Positions 34,901 to 47,500 of a DNA stretch of 64,000 nucleotides are shown here, one piece after another (the stretch's first letter is position 1; every line of letters begins with the position of its first letter). The DNA lies in NCBI GenBank assembly GCA_008360975.2, contig VLJF02000047.1, positions 2,130,414 through 2,194,413 on the forward strand. The letters run 5' to 3'. The DNA is from Lichenostomus cassidix (Eukaryota > Chordata > Aves > Passeriformes > Meliphagidae). The translations under genes and the position numbers were made by a program. Below the pieces are notes generated by a model. The model was not told the DNA's origin. It did no database searches and saw only the letters and a list, made by a program, of their open reading frames with translations.

Positions 34901-35469
34901 TATCAATAAAATCATCACAATATCCCCCCAACCAACAAAAAAAACCCCACAAACTTTCCTAAAAACTATAAACTTTTAAAAAATACACATCCCTGAGTAC
35001 AGCCAAATCATAAATCCTCTCTACCTAATTACCCATAAAAAAATAATTTCCACTAAAACCCTAAACAACAAACCTTCACCCAAATCAAACAAAAAATTAC
35101 TCATACAATAACCCTTAACCCAATCAAAACAAAACCAAAAGTAAAAAATGTACTTTACTCTACAACTAAAAACCATAACCTATCCTAAAACCTTTAACAA
35201 AAAATGCCTAATAAAACCCAAAACCAACCACTAAAATTTTAAAACCAAAATTACAAAAAATCTAAAACCAACTACACCCCAACAAAAAAAAATCCTAACA
35301 ACATATAAAAAAATCCAAACTACCTCAAAAATAATTAACACAAAAACACAACTCCTCCTAACACCTCAACTACCAATACTAAAATAAATATTTAGAACAA
35401 AAATTCCCTCTACTCATCATACCACCAATAGCACATAAAGCAAATAAATTACCCTTATCACACAGCGCA
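31903..35469 (+). mobile_element. Endogenous retrovirus interior, G-depleted (hypermutated), truncated by gap
   Basis: The interior of a lysine-primed ERV in + orientation, cut off by the gap before any 3' LTR. G is a few per 60 bases from 31921 to about 32340, then almost disappears: I count about 39 G in 32401-35460, while C stays near a fifth and A is about half. Loss of G with gain of A on the sense strand is the signature of cytosine deamination on minus-strand cDNA, here close to saturation. Tryptophan codons would all become stops, so no frame survives and no gene can be assigned to gag, pol or env. The F/V/I-rich minus frames (33171-33509, 33852-34250) are composition artefacts. Divergence from a functional element cannot be judged from the sequence alone, and no product is expected. 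Confidence 0.75.
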
Positions 35470-35969
35470 NNNNNNNNNNNNNNNNNNNNNNNNNNNNNNN
35501 NNNNNNNNNNNNNNNNNNNNNNNNNNNNNNNNNNNNNNNNNNNNNNNNNNNNNNNNNNNNNNNNNNNNNNNNNNNNNNNNNNNNNNNNNNNNNNNNNNNN
35601 NNNNNNNNNNNNNNNNNNNNNNNNNNNNNNNNNNNNNNNNNNNNNNNNNNNNNNNNNNNNNNNNNNNNNNNNNNNNNNNNNNNNNNNNNNNNNNNNNNNN
35701 NNNNNNNNNNNNNNNNNNNNNNNNNNNNNNNNNNNNNNNNNNNNNNNNNNNNNNNNNNNNNNNNNNNNNNNNNNNNNNNNNNNNNNNNNNNNNNNNNNNN
35801 NNNNNNNNNNNNNNNNNNNNNNNNNNNNNNNNNNNNNNNNNNNNNNNNNNNNNNNNNNNNNNNNNNNNNNNNNNNNNNNNNNNNNNNNNNNNNNNNNNNN
35901 NNNNNNNNNNNNNNNNNNNNNNNNNNNNNNNNNNNNNNNNNNNNNNNNNNNNNNNNNNNNNNNNNNNNN
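35470..35969. other. Assembly gap, 500 N
   Basis: Exactly 500 N, a conventional size for unknown length. It separates the retrovirus from satellite array B, so the order and distance of the two sides are not established by sequence. Confidence 1.
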
Positions 35970-36419
35970 AGTCCACTCCCAGGTCACTTATTTGTACAAA
36001 TCCCAGGAAAAACCAGGTCTCCATCACAGGCCCTCCAAGTCCACCTCCACGCCACTTATTTTCCACAGACCGCGCGGAAATCCAGGTCTCCAGCACGGAC
36101 GCTCCAAGTCCACTTCCAAGTCACTTACTTTGTATAGATCCCAGGAAAAACCAGGTCTCCATCACAGGCCCTCCAAGTCCACTTCCAGGTCACTTACTTT
36201 GTACAGATCCCAGGAAAAAACAGGTCTCCATCACAGGCGCTCTATGTCCACTTCCAGGTCTCTTAATTTGTACAGATCCCAGGATAATACAGGTCTCCAG
36301 CACAGGCCCTCCAAGTCCACTTCCAGGTCACTTACTTTGTACAGATCCCAGGAAAAACCGGATCTCCGTCACGGGCGCTCCAAGTCCACTTCCAGGTCAC
36401 TTACTTTGTACAGATCCCA

Positions 36420-39400
36420 GGAAAAAACAGGTCTCCATCACAGGCCCTCAAAGTCCACCTCCATGCCACTTACTTACTACAGAGCGCGGGGCAATCCAGG
36501 TCTCCAGCACGGACGCTCCAAGTCCACTTCCAGGTCACTTACTTTGTACGGATCGCGGGGAAATCCAGGTCTCCATCATGGGCGCTCCAAGTCCACTTCC
36601 AGGTCACTTACTTTGTACAGATCCCAGGAAAAAACAGGTCTCCATCACAGGCCCTGCAAATCCACTTCCACATCACTTCCTTTGTACAGATCCCAAAAAA
36701 ACCAGGTCTCCATCACAGGCCTTCCAAGTCCACTTCCACGTCACTTACCTTGGACAGATCCCAAAAAAACCAGCTCTCCATCACAGGCCTTCCAAGTCCA
36801 CTTCCAGGTCACTTACTTTGTACAGATCCCAGGAAAAACCAGATCTCCATCACGGGCCCTCCAAGTCCACTTCCAGGTCACTTATTTTCCACAGATCCCA
36901 GGAAAAACCAGCTCTCCATCACAGGCCCTCCAAGTCCACTTCCAGGTCACTTACTTTGTACAGATCCCAGGAAAAAACAGGTCTCCATCACGGGCCCTCC
37001 AAGTCCACTTCCAGGTCACTTACTTTGTACACATCCCAGGAAAAAACAGATCTCCATCACAGGCCCTCCAAGTACACCTCCACGCCACATCCTTTCTATG
37101 GACCGCGGGACAATCCAGCTCTCCAGCACGGACGCTCCAAGTCCAGTTCCAAGTCACTTACTTTGTACACATCCCAGGAAAAACCAGGTCTCCATCACAG
37201 GCCCTCCAAGTCCACTTCCAGGTCACTTACTTTGTACAGATCCCAGGAAAAAACAGGTCTCCATCACAGGCCCTCCAAGTCCACTTCCAAGTCACTTAGT
37301 TTGTACAGATCCCAGGAAAAACCAGGTCTCCATCACGGGCCCTCCAAGTCCACTTCCAGGTCACTTACTTTGTACAGATCCCAGGAAAAACCAGGTCTCC
37401 ATCACGGGCCCTCCAAGTCCACTTCCAGGTCACTTACATTGTACACATGCCAGGAAAAACCACCTCTCCATCACAGGCCCTCCAAGTCCACCGCCACACC
37501 ACTTACTTTTTACAGACCGCGAGGAAAACCAGGTCTCCAGCATGGACGCTCCAAGTCGACTTCGAGGTCACTTACCGTGTACAGATCCCACGAAAAACCA
37601 GGACTCCAGCACTTAACGCTCCAAGTCCACTTCCAGGTCACTTACTTTGTACAGATCCCAGAAAAAAACAGGTCTCCATCACAGGCCCTCCAAGTCCACT
37701 TCCAGGTCACTTACTTTGAACAGATCCCAGGAAAAAACAGGTCTCCATCACAGGCCCTCCAAGTCCACTTCCAGGTCACTTACTTTGTACACATCCCAGG
37801 AAAAACCAGGTCTCCATCACAGGCCCTCCAAGTCCACTTCCAGGTCACTTACTTTGTACAGATCCCAGAAAAAACCAGGTCTCCATCACAGACCCTCCAA
37901 GTCCACCTCCACGCCACTTACTTTCCACAGACCGCGGGGAAATCCAGGTCTCCAGCACGGACGCTCCAAGTCCACTTCCAGGTCACTTACCTTGTACAGA
38001 TCCCAGGAAAAACCAGGTCTCCATCACAGGCCCTCCAAGTCCACTTCCAGGTCACTTACTTTGTACAGATCCCAAAAAAACAGGTCTCCATCACAGGCCC
38101 TCCAAGTCCACTTCCAGGTCACTTACTTTGTACAGATCCCAGAAAAAAACAGGTCTCCATCACGGGCCCTCCAAGTCCACTTCCAGGTCACTTACTTTGT
38201 ACAGATCCCACAAAAAACCAGGTCTCCATCACGGGCCCTCCAAGTCCACTTCCAGGTCACTTACTTTGTACAGATCCCAGGAAAAAACAGGTCTCCATCA
38301 CGGGCCCTCCAAGTCCACTTCCAGGTCACTTACTTTGTACAGATCCCAGGAAAAAACAGGTCTCCATCACGGGCCCTCCAAGTCCACTTCCAGGTCACTT
38401 ACTTTGTACAGATCCCAGGAAAAAACAGGTCTCCATCACAGGCCCTCCAAGTCCACCTCCACGCCACTTACTTTCCACAGACCGCGGGGAAATCCAGGTC
38501 TCCAGCACGGACGCTCCAAGTCCACTTCCAGGTCACTTACTTTATACAGATCCCAGGAAAAACCAGATCTCCAGCACAGGCCCTCGAAGTCCACCTCCAC
38601 GCCACTTACTTTCTACAGATCCCAGAAAAAACCAGGTCTCCATCACAGGCCCTCCACGCCACTTACTTTCTACGGACCGCGGGGCAATCCAGGTCTCCAG
38701 CACGAATACTCCAAGTCCACTTCCAGGTCACTTACTTTCTACGGACCGCGGGGAAATCCAGGTCTCCAGCATGGACGCTCCAAGTCCACTTCCAGTTCAC
38801 TTACCTTGTACAGATCCCACGACAAACCAGGTGTCCATCACAGGCCCTCCAAGTCCACTTCCAGGTCACTTACTTTGCACACATCCCAGGAAAAACCAGG
38901 TCTCCATCACAGGCCCTCCAAGTCCACCTCCACGCCACTTACTTTCCACAGACCGCAGGGCAATCCAGGTCTCCAGCACGGATGCTCCAAGTCCACTTCC
39001 AGGTCACTTACTTTCTACAGATCCCAGGAAAAACCGATCTCCATCACAGGCCCTCCAAGTCCACCACCACGCCACTTACATTCCACAGACCGCGGGGAAA
39101 TCCAGGTCTCCAGCACGGACGCTCCAACTCCAGTTCCAGGTCACTTACCTTGTACAGATCCCAGGAAAAACCAGGTCTCCATCACAGGCCCTCCAAGTCC
39201 ACTTCCAGGTCACTTACTTTGTACAGATCCCAGGAAAAACCAGGTCTCCATCACAGGCCCTCCAAGTCCACTTCCAGATCACTTACTTTGTACAGATCCC
39301 AGCAAAAAACAAGTCTCCATCACAGGCCCTCCAAGTCCACTTCCAGGTCACTTATTTGTACAAATCCCAGGAAAAACCAGGTCTCCATCACAGGCCCTCC

Positions 39401-42110
39401 AAGTCCACCACCACGCCACTTACTTTCTACAGATCCCAGAAAAAACAGGTCTCCATCACAGGCCCTCCAAGTCCAGTTCCAAGTCACTTACTTTGTACAG
39501 ATCCCAGGAAAAACCAGATCTCCATCACGGGCCCTCCAAGTCCACTTCCAGGTCACTTACTTTGTACAGATCCCAGAAAAAACCAGATCTCCATCACGGT
39601 CACTCCAACTCCACTTCCAGGTCACTTAATTTGTACACATCCCAGGAAAAAACAGGTCTCCAGCACAGGCCCTCCAAGTCCACTTCCAGGTCACTTACTT
39701 TGTACAGTTCCGAGAAAAAAACAGGTCTCCATCACAGGCCCTCCAAGTCCACTTCCAGGTCACTTACTTTGTACAGATCCCAGGAAAAAACAGGTCTCCA
39801 TCACAGGCCCTCAAACTCCACCTCCATGCCACTTACTTACTACAGAGCACGGGGCAATCCAGGTCTCCAGCACGGACGCTCCAAGTCCACTTCCAGGTCA
39901 CTTACTTTCTACGGACCGCGGGGCAATCCAGGTCTCCAGCATGGACGCCCCAAGTCCACTTCCAGGTCACTTACTTTGTACAGATCCCAGGAAAAAACAG
40001 GTCTCCATCACAGGCCCTGCAAATCCACTTCCACATCACTTCCTTTGTACAGATCCCAAAAAAACCAGGTCTCCATCACAGGCCTTCCAAGTCCACTTCC
40101 ACGTCACTTACCTTGGACAGATCCCAAAAAAACCAGCTCTCCATCACAGGCCTTCCAAGTCCACTTCCAGGTCACTTACTTTGTACAGATCCCAGGAAAA
40201 ACCAGATCTCCATCACGGGCCCTCCAAGTCCACTTCCAGGTCACTTATTTTCCACAGATCCCAGGAAAAACCAGCTCTCCATCACAGGCCCTCCAAGTCC
40301 ACTTCCAGGTCACTTACTTTGTACAGATCCCAGGAAAAAACAGGTCTCCATCACGGGCCCTCCAAGTCCACTTCCAGGTCACTTACTTTGTACACATCCC
40401 AGGAAAAAACAGATCTCCATCACAGGCCCTCCAAGTACACCTCCACGCCACTTCCTTTCTATGGACCGCGGGACAATCCAGCTCTCCAGCACGGACGCTC
40501 CAAGTCCAGTTCCAAGTCACTTACTTTGTACACATCCCAGGAAAAACCAGGTCTCCATCACAGGCCCTCCAAGTCCACTTCCAGGTCACTTACTTTGTAC
40601 AGATCCCACAAAAAACCAGGTCTCCAGCACAGCCCCTCCAAGTCCACTTCCACGTCACTTACTTTGTACACATCCCAGGAAAAAACAGGTCTCCAGCACA
40701 GGCCCTCCAAGTCCACTTCCACGTCACTTACTTTGTACACATCCCAGGAAAAAACAGGTCTCCATCACGGGCCCTCCAAGTCCACTTCCAGGTCACTTAC
40801 TTTGTACAGATCCCAGAAAAAACCAGGTCTCCATCACGGGCCCTCCAAGTCCACTTCCAGGTCACTTACTTTGTACAGATCCCAGGAAAAAACAGGTCTC
40901 CATCACAGGCCCTCCAAGTCCACTTCCAGGCCACTTACCTTGTACAGATCCCAGGAAAAACCAGGTCTCCATCACGGGCCCTCCAAGTCCACTTCCAGGT
41001 CACTTACTTTGTACAGATCCCAGAAAAAACCAGGTCTCCATCACGGGCCCTCCAAGTCCACTTCCAGGTCACTTACTTTGTACAGATCCCAGGAAAAACC
41101 AGGTCTCCATCACGGGCCCTCCAAGTCCACTTCCAGGTCACTTACTTTGTACAGATCCCAGGAAAAACCAGGTCTCCATCACAGGCCCTCCAAGTCCACT
41201 TCCAGGTCACTTACTTTGTACACATCCCAGGAAAAAACAGGTCTCCATCACAGGCCCTCCAAGTCCACCTCCACGCCACTTACTTTCCACAGACCGCGGG
41301 GAAATCCAGGTCTCCAGCACGGACGCTCCAAGTCCACTTCCAGGTCACTTACTTTATACAGATCCCAGGAAAAACCAGATCTCCAGCACAGGCCCTCGAA
41401 GTCCACCTCCACGCCACTTACTTTCTACAGATCCCAGAAAAAACCAGGTCTCCATCACAGGCCCTCCACGCCACTTACTTTCTACGGACCGCGGGGCAAT
41501 CCAGGTCTCCAGCACGAATACTCCAAGTCCACTTCCAGGTCACTTACTTTCTACGGACCGCGGGGAAATCCAGGTCTCCAGCATGGACGCTCCAAGTCCA
41601 CTTCCAGTTCACTTACCTTGTACAGATCCCACGACAAACCAGGTGTCCATCACAGGCCCTCCAAGTCCACTTCCAGGTCACTTACTTTGCACACATCCCA
41701 GGAAAAACCAGGTCTCCATCACAGGCCCTCCAAGTCCACCTCCACGCCACTTACTTTCCACAGACCGCAGGGCAATCCAGGTCTCCAGCACGGATGCTCC
41801 AAGTCCACTTCCAGGTCACTTACTTTCTACAGATCCCAGGAAAAACCGATCTCCATCACAGGCCCTCCAAGTCCACCACCACGCCACTTACTTTCCACAG
41901 ACCGCGGGGAAATCCAGGTCTCCAGCACGGACGCTCCAACTCCAGTTCCAGGTCACTTACCTTGTACAGATCCCAGGAAAAACCAGGTCTCCATCACAGG
42001 CCCTCCAAGTCCACTTCCAGGTCACTTACTTTGTACAGATCCCAGGAAAAACCAGGTCTCCATCACAGGCCCTCCAAGTCCACTTCCAGATCACTTACTT
42101 TGTACAGATC
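36420..42110. repeat. 8,082-bp-offset higher-order copy 1 in array B
   Basis: Landmarks here recur at a constant +8,082 offset: 36750 and 44832, 37447 and 45529, 38128 and 46210, 40113 and 48195, 40558 and 48640. The match fades near 42110/50192. Smaller higher-order ends marked by CACTTAATTTG are at about 39627 and 42439, spaced 2,812 bp, the same spacing seen once in array A. Confidence 0.85.
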
Positions 42111-44501
42111 CCAGCAAAAAACAAGTCTCCATCACAGGCCCTCCAAGTCCACTTCCAGGTCACTTATTTGTACAAATCCCAGGAAAAACCAGGTCTCCAT
42201 CACAGGCCCTCCAAGTCCACCACCACGCCACTTACTTTCTACAGATCCCAGAAAAAACAGGTCTCCATCACAGGCCCTCCAAGTCCAGTTCCAAGTCACT
42301 TACTTTGTACAGATCCCAGGAAAAACCAGATCTCCATCACGGGCCCTCCAAGTCCACTTCCAGGTCACTTACTTTGTACAGATCCCAGAAAAAACCAGAT
42401 CTCCATCACGGTCACTCCAACTCCACTTCCAGGTCACTTAATTTGTACAGATCCCAGGAAAAACCAGGTCTCCAGCACAGGCCCTCCAAGTCCACTTCCA
42501 GGTCACTTACTTTGTACAGTTCCGAGAAAAAAACAGGTCTCCATCACAGGCCCTCCAAGTCCACTTCCAGGTCACTTACTTTGTACAGATCCCAGGAAAA
42601 AACAGGTCTCCATCACAGGCCCTCAAACTCCACCTCCATGCCACTTACTTACTACAGACGGGGCAATCCAGGTCTCCAGCACGGACGCTCCAAGTCCACT
42701 TCCAGGTCACTTACTTTCTACGGACCGCGGGGCAATCCAGGTCTCCAGCATGGGCCCCAAGTCCACTTCCAGGTCACTTACTTTGTACAGATCCCAGGAA
42801 AAAACAGGTCTCCATCACAGGCCCTGCAAGTCCACTTCCACGTCACTTACTTTGTACAGATCCCAAAAAAACCAGGTCTCCATCACAGGCCTTCCAAGTC
42901 CACTTCCACGTCACTTACCTTGGACAGATCCCAAAAAAACCAGCTCTCCATCACAGGCCTTCAAGTCCACTTCCAGGTCACTTACTTTGTACAGATCCCA
43001 GGAAAAAACAGGTCTCCATCACGGGCCCTCCAAGTCCACTTCCAGGTCACTTACTTTGTACAGATCCCAGGAAAAACCAGGTCTCCATCACGGGCCCTCC
43101 AAGTCCACTTCCAGGTCACTTACTTTGTACAGATCCCAGGAAAAACCAGGTCTCCATCACAGGCCCTCCAAGTCCACCTCCACGCCACTTACTTTCCACA
43201 GACCGCGGGGAAATCCAGGTCTCCAGCACGGACGCTCCAAGTCCACTTCCAGGTCACTTACTTTATACAGATCCCAGGAAAAACCAGATCTCCAGCACAG
43301 GCCCTCGAAGTCCACCTCCACGCCACTTACTTTCTACAGATCCCAGAAAAAACCAGGTCTCCATCACAGGCCCTCCACGCCACTTACTTTCTACGGACCG
43401 CGGGGCAATCCAGGTCTCCAGCACGAATACTCCAAGTCCACTTCCAGGTCACTTACTTTCTACGGACCGCGGGGAAATCCAGGTCTCCAGCATGGACGCT
43501 CCAAGTCCACTTCCAGTTCACTTACCTTGTACAGATCCCACGACAAACCAGGTGTCCATCACAGGCCCTCCAAGTCCACTTCCAGGTCACTTACTTTGCA
43601 CACATCCCAGGAAAAACCAGGTCTCCATCACAGGCCCTCCAAGTCCACCTCCACGCCACTTACTTTCCACAGACCGCAGGGCAATCCAGGTCTCCAGCAC
43701 GGATGCTCCAAGTCCACTTCCAGGTCACTTACTTTCTACAGATCCCAGGAAAAACCGATCTCCATCACAGGCCCTCCAAGTCCACCACCACGCCACTTAC
43801 TTTCCACAGACCGCGGGGAAATCCAGGTCTCCAGCACGGACGCTCCAACTCCAGTTCCAGGTCACTTACCTTGTACAGATCCCAGGAAAACCAGGTCTCC
43901 ATCACAGGCCCTCCAAGTCCACTTCCAGGTCACTTACTTTGTACAGATCCCAGGAAAAACCAGGTCTCCATCACAGGCCCTCCAAGTCCACTTCCAGATC
44001 ACTTACTTTGTACAGATCCCAGCAAAAACAAGTCTCCATCACAGGCCCTCCAAGTCCACTTCCAGGTCACTTATTTGTACAAATCCCAGGAAAAACCAGG
44101 TCTCCATCACAGGCCCTCCAAGTCCACCACCACGCCACTTACTTTCTACAGATCCCAGAAAAAACAGGTCTCCATCACAGGCCCTCCAAGTCCAGTTCCA
44201 AGTCACTTACTTTGTACAGATCCCAGGAAAAACCAGATCTCCATCACGGGCCCTCCAAGTCCACTTCCAGGTCACTTACTTTGTACAGATCCCAGAAAAA
44301 ACCAGATCTCCATCACGGTCACTCCAACTCCACTTCCAGGTCACTTAATTTGTACAGATCCCAGGAAAAACCAGGTCTCCAGCACAGGCCCTCCAAGTCC
44401 ACTTCCAGGTCACTTACTTTGTACAGTTCCGAGAAAAAAACAGGTCTCCATCACAGGCCCTCCAAGTCCACTTCCAGGTCACTTACTTTGTACAGATCCC
44501 A

Positions 44502-47500
44502 GGAAAAAACAGGTCTCCATCACAGGCCCTCAAAGTCCACCTCCATGCCACTTACTTACTACAGAGCGCAGGGCAATCCAGGTCTCCAGCACGGACGCTC
44601 CAAGTCCACTTCCAGGTCACTTACTTTCTACAGACCGCGGGGCAATCCAGGTCTCCAGCATGGACCCTCCAAGTCCACTTCCAGGTCACTTACTTTGTAC
44701 AGATCCCAGGAAAAAACAGGTCTCCATCACAGGCCCTGCAAATCCACTTCCACATCACTTCCTTTGTACAGATCCCAAAAAAACCAGGTCTCCATCACAG
44801 GCCTTCCAAGTCCACTTCCACGTCACTTACCTTGGACAGATCCCAAAAAAACCAGCTCTCCATCACAGGCCTTCCAAGTCCACTTCCAGGTCACTTACTT
44901 TGTACAGATCCCAGGAAAAACCAGATCTCCATCACGGGCCCTCCAAGTCCACTTCCAGGTCACTTATTTTCCACAGATCCCAGGAAAAACCAGCTCTCCA
45001 TCACAGGCCCTCCAAGTCCACTTCCAGGTCACTTACTTTGTACAGATCCCAGGAAAAAACAGGTCTCCATCACGGGCCCTCCAAGTCCACTTCCAGGTCA
45101 CTTACTTTGTACACATCCCAGGAAAAAACAGATCTCCATCACAGGCCCTCCAAGTACACCTCCACGCCACATCCTTTCTATGGACCGCGGGACAATCCAG
45201 CTCTCCAGCACGGACGCTCCAAGTCCAGTTCCAAGTCACTTACTTTGTACACATCCCAGGAAAAACCAGGTCTCCATCACAGGCCCTCCAAGTCCACTTC
45301 CAGGTCACTTACTTTGTACAGATCCCACAAAAAAACAGGTCTCCATCACAGGCCCTCCAAGTCCACTTCCAAGTCACTTAGTATGTACACATCCCAGGAA
45401 AAACCAGGTCTCCATCACGGGCCCTCCAAGTCCACTTCCAGGTCACTTACTTTGTACAGATCCCAGGAAAAACCAGGTCTCCATCACGGGCCCTCCAAGT
45501 CCACTTCCAGGTCACTTACATTGTACACATGCCAGGAAAAACCACCTCTCCATCACAGGCCCTCCAAGTCCACCGCCACACCACTTACTTTTTACAGACC
45601 GCGAGGAAATCCAGGTCTCCAGCATGGACGCTCCAAGTCGACTTCGAGGTCACTTACCGTGTACAGATCCCACGAAAAACCAGGACTCCAGCACTTAACG
45701 CTCCAAGTCCACTTCCAGGTCACTTACTTTGTACAGATCCCAGAAAAAAACAGGTCTCCATCACAGGCCCTCCAAGTCCACTTCCAGGTCACTTACTTTG
45801 AACAGATCCCAGGAAAAAACAGGTCTCCATCACAGGCCCTCCAAGTCCACTTCCAGGTCACTTACTTTGTACACATCCCAGGAAAAACCAGGTCTCCATC
45901 ACAGGCCCTCCAAGTCCACTTCCAGGTCACTTACTTTGTACAGATCCCAGAAAAAACCAGGTCTCCATCACAGACCCTCCAAGTCCACCTCCACGCCACT
46001 TACTTTCCACAGACCGCGGGGAAATCCAGGTCTCCAGCACGGACGCTCCAAGTCCACTTCCAGGTCACTTACCTTGTACAGATCCCAGGAAAAACCAGGT
46101 CTCCATCACAGGCCCTCCAAGTCCACTTCCAGGTCACTTCCCTTGTACAGATCCCAAAAAACCAGGTCTCCATCACAGGCCCTCCAAGTCCACTTCCAGG
46201 TCACTTACTTTGTACAGATCCCAGAAAAAAACAGGTCTCCATCACGGGCCCTCCAAGTCCACTTCCAGGTCACTTACTTTGTACAGATCCCACAAAAAAC
46301 CAGGTCTCCATCACGGGCCCTCCAAGTCCACTTCCAGGTCACTTACTTTGTACAGATCCCAGGAAAAAACAGGTCTCCATCACGGGCCCTCCAAGTCCAC
46401 TTCCAGGTCACTTACTTTGTACAGATCCCAGGAAAAAACAGGTCTCCATCACGGGCCCTCCAAGTCCACTTCCAGGTCACTTACTTTGTACAGATCCCAG
46501 GAAAAAACAGGTCTCCATCACAGGCCCTCCAAGTCCACCTCCACGCCACTTACTTTCCACAGACCGCGGGGAAATCCAGGTCTCCAGCACGGACGCTCCA
46601 AGTCCACTTCCAGGTCACTTACTTTGTACAGATCCCAGGAAAAACCAGATCTCCAGCACAGGCCCTCGAAGTCCACCTCCACGCCACTTACTTTCTACAG
46701 ATCCCAGAAAAAACCAGGTCTCCATCACAGGCCCTCCACGCCACTTACTTTCTACGGACCGCGGGGCAATCCAGGTCTCCAGCACGAATACTCCAAGTCC
46801 ACTTCCAGGTCACTTACTTTCTACGGACCGCGGGGAAATCCAGGTCTCCAGCATGGACGCTCCAAGTCCACTTCCAGTTCACTTACCTTGTACAGATCCC
46901 ACGACAAACCAGGTGTCCATCACAGGCCCTCCAAGTCCACTTCCAGGTCACTTACTTTGCACACATCCCAGGAAAAACCAGGTCTCCATCACAGGCCCTC
47001 CAAGTCCACCTCCACGCCACTTACTTTCCACAGACCGCAGGGCAATCCAGGTCTCCAGCACGGATGCTCCAAGTCCACTTCCAGGTCACTTACTTTCTAC
47101 AGATCCCAGGAAAAACCGATCTCCATCACAGGCCCTCCAAGTCCACCACCACGCCACTTACATTCCACAGACCGCGGGGAAATCCAGGTCTCCAGCACGG
47201 ACGCTCCAACTCCAGTTCCAGGTCACTTACCTTGTACAGATCCCAGGAAAAACCAGGTCTCCATCACAGGCCCTCCAAGTCCACTTCCAGGTCACTTACT
47301 TTGTACAGATCCCAGGAAAAACCAGGTCTCCATCACCGACCCTCCATGTCCACTTCCAGATCACTTACTTTGTACAGATCCCAGCAAAAAAAAACTCTCC
47401 ATCACAGGCCCTCCAAGTCCACTTCCAGGTCACTTATTTGTACAAATCCCAGGAAAAACCAGGTCTCCATCACAGGCCCTCCAAGTCCACCACCACGCCA

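Noticed and set aside
31903..35469. Mitochondrial or organelle insertion as the cause of low G
   Set aside because: Vertebrate mitochondrial light strand is G-poor but far from 1 %, and the segment follows an LTR end and primer binding site.
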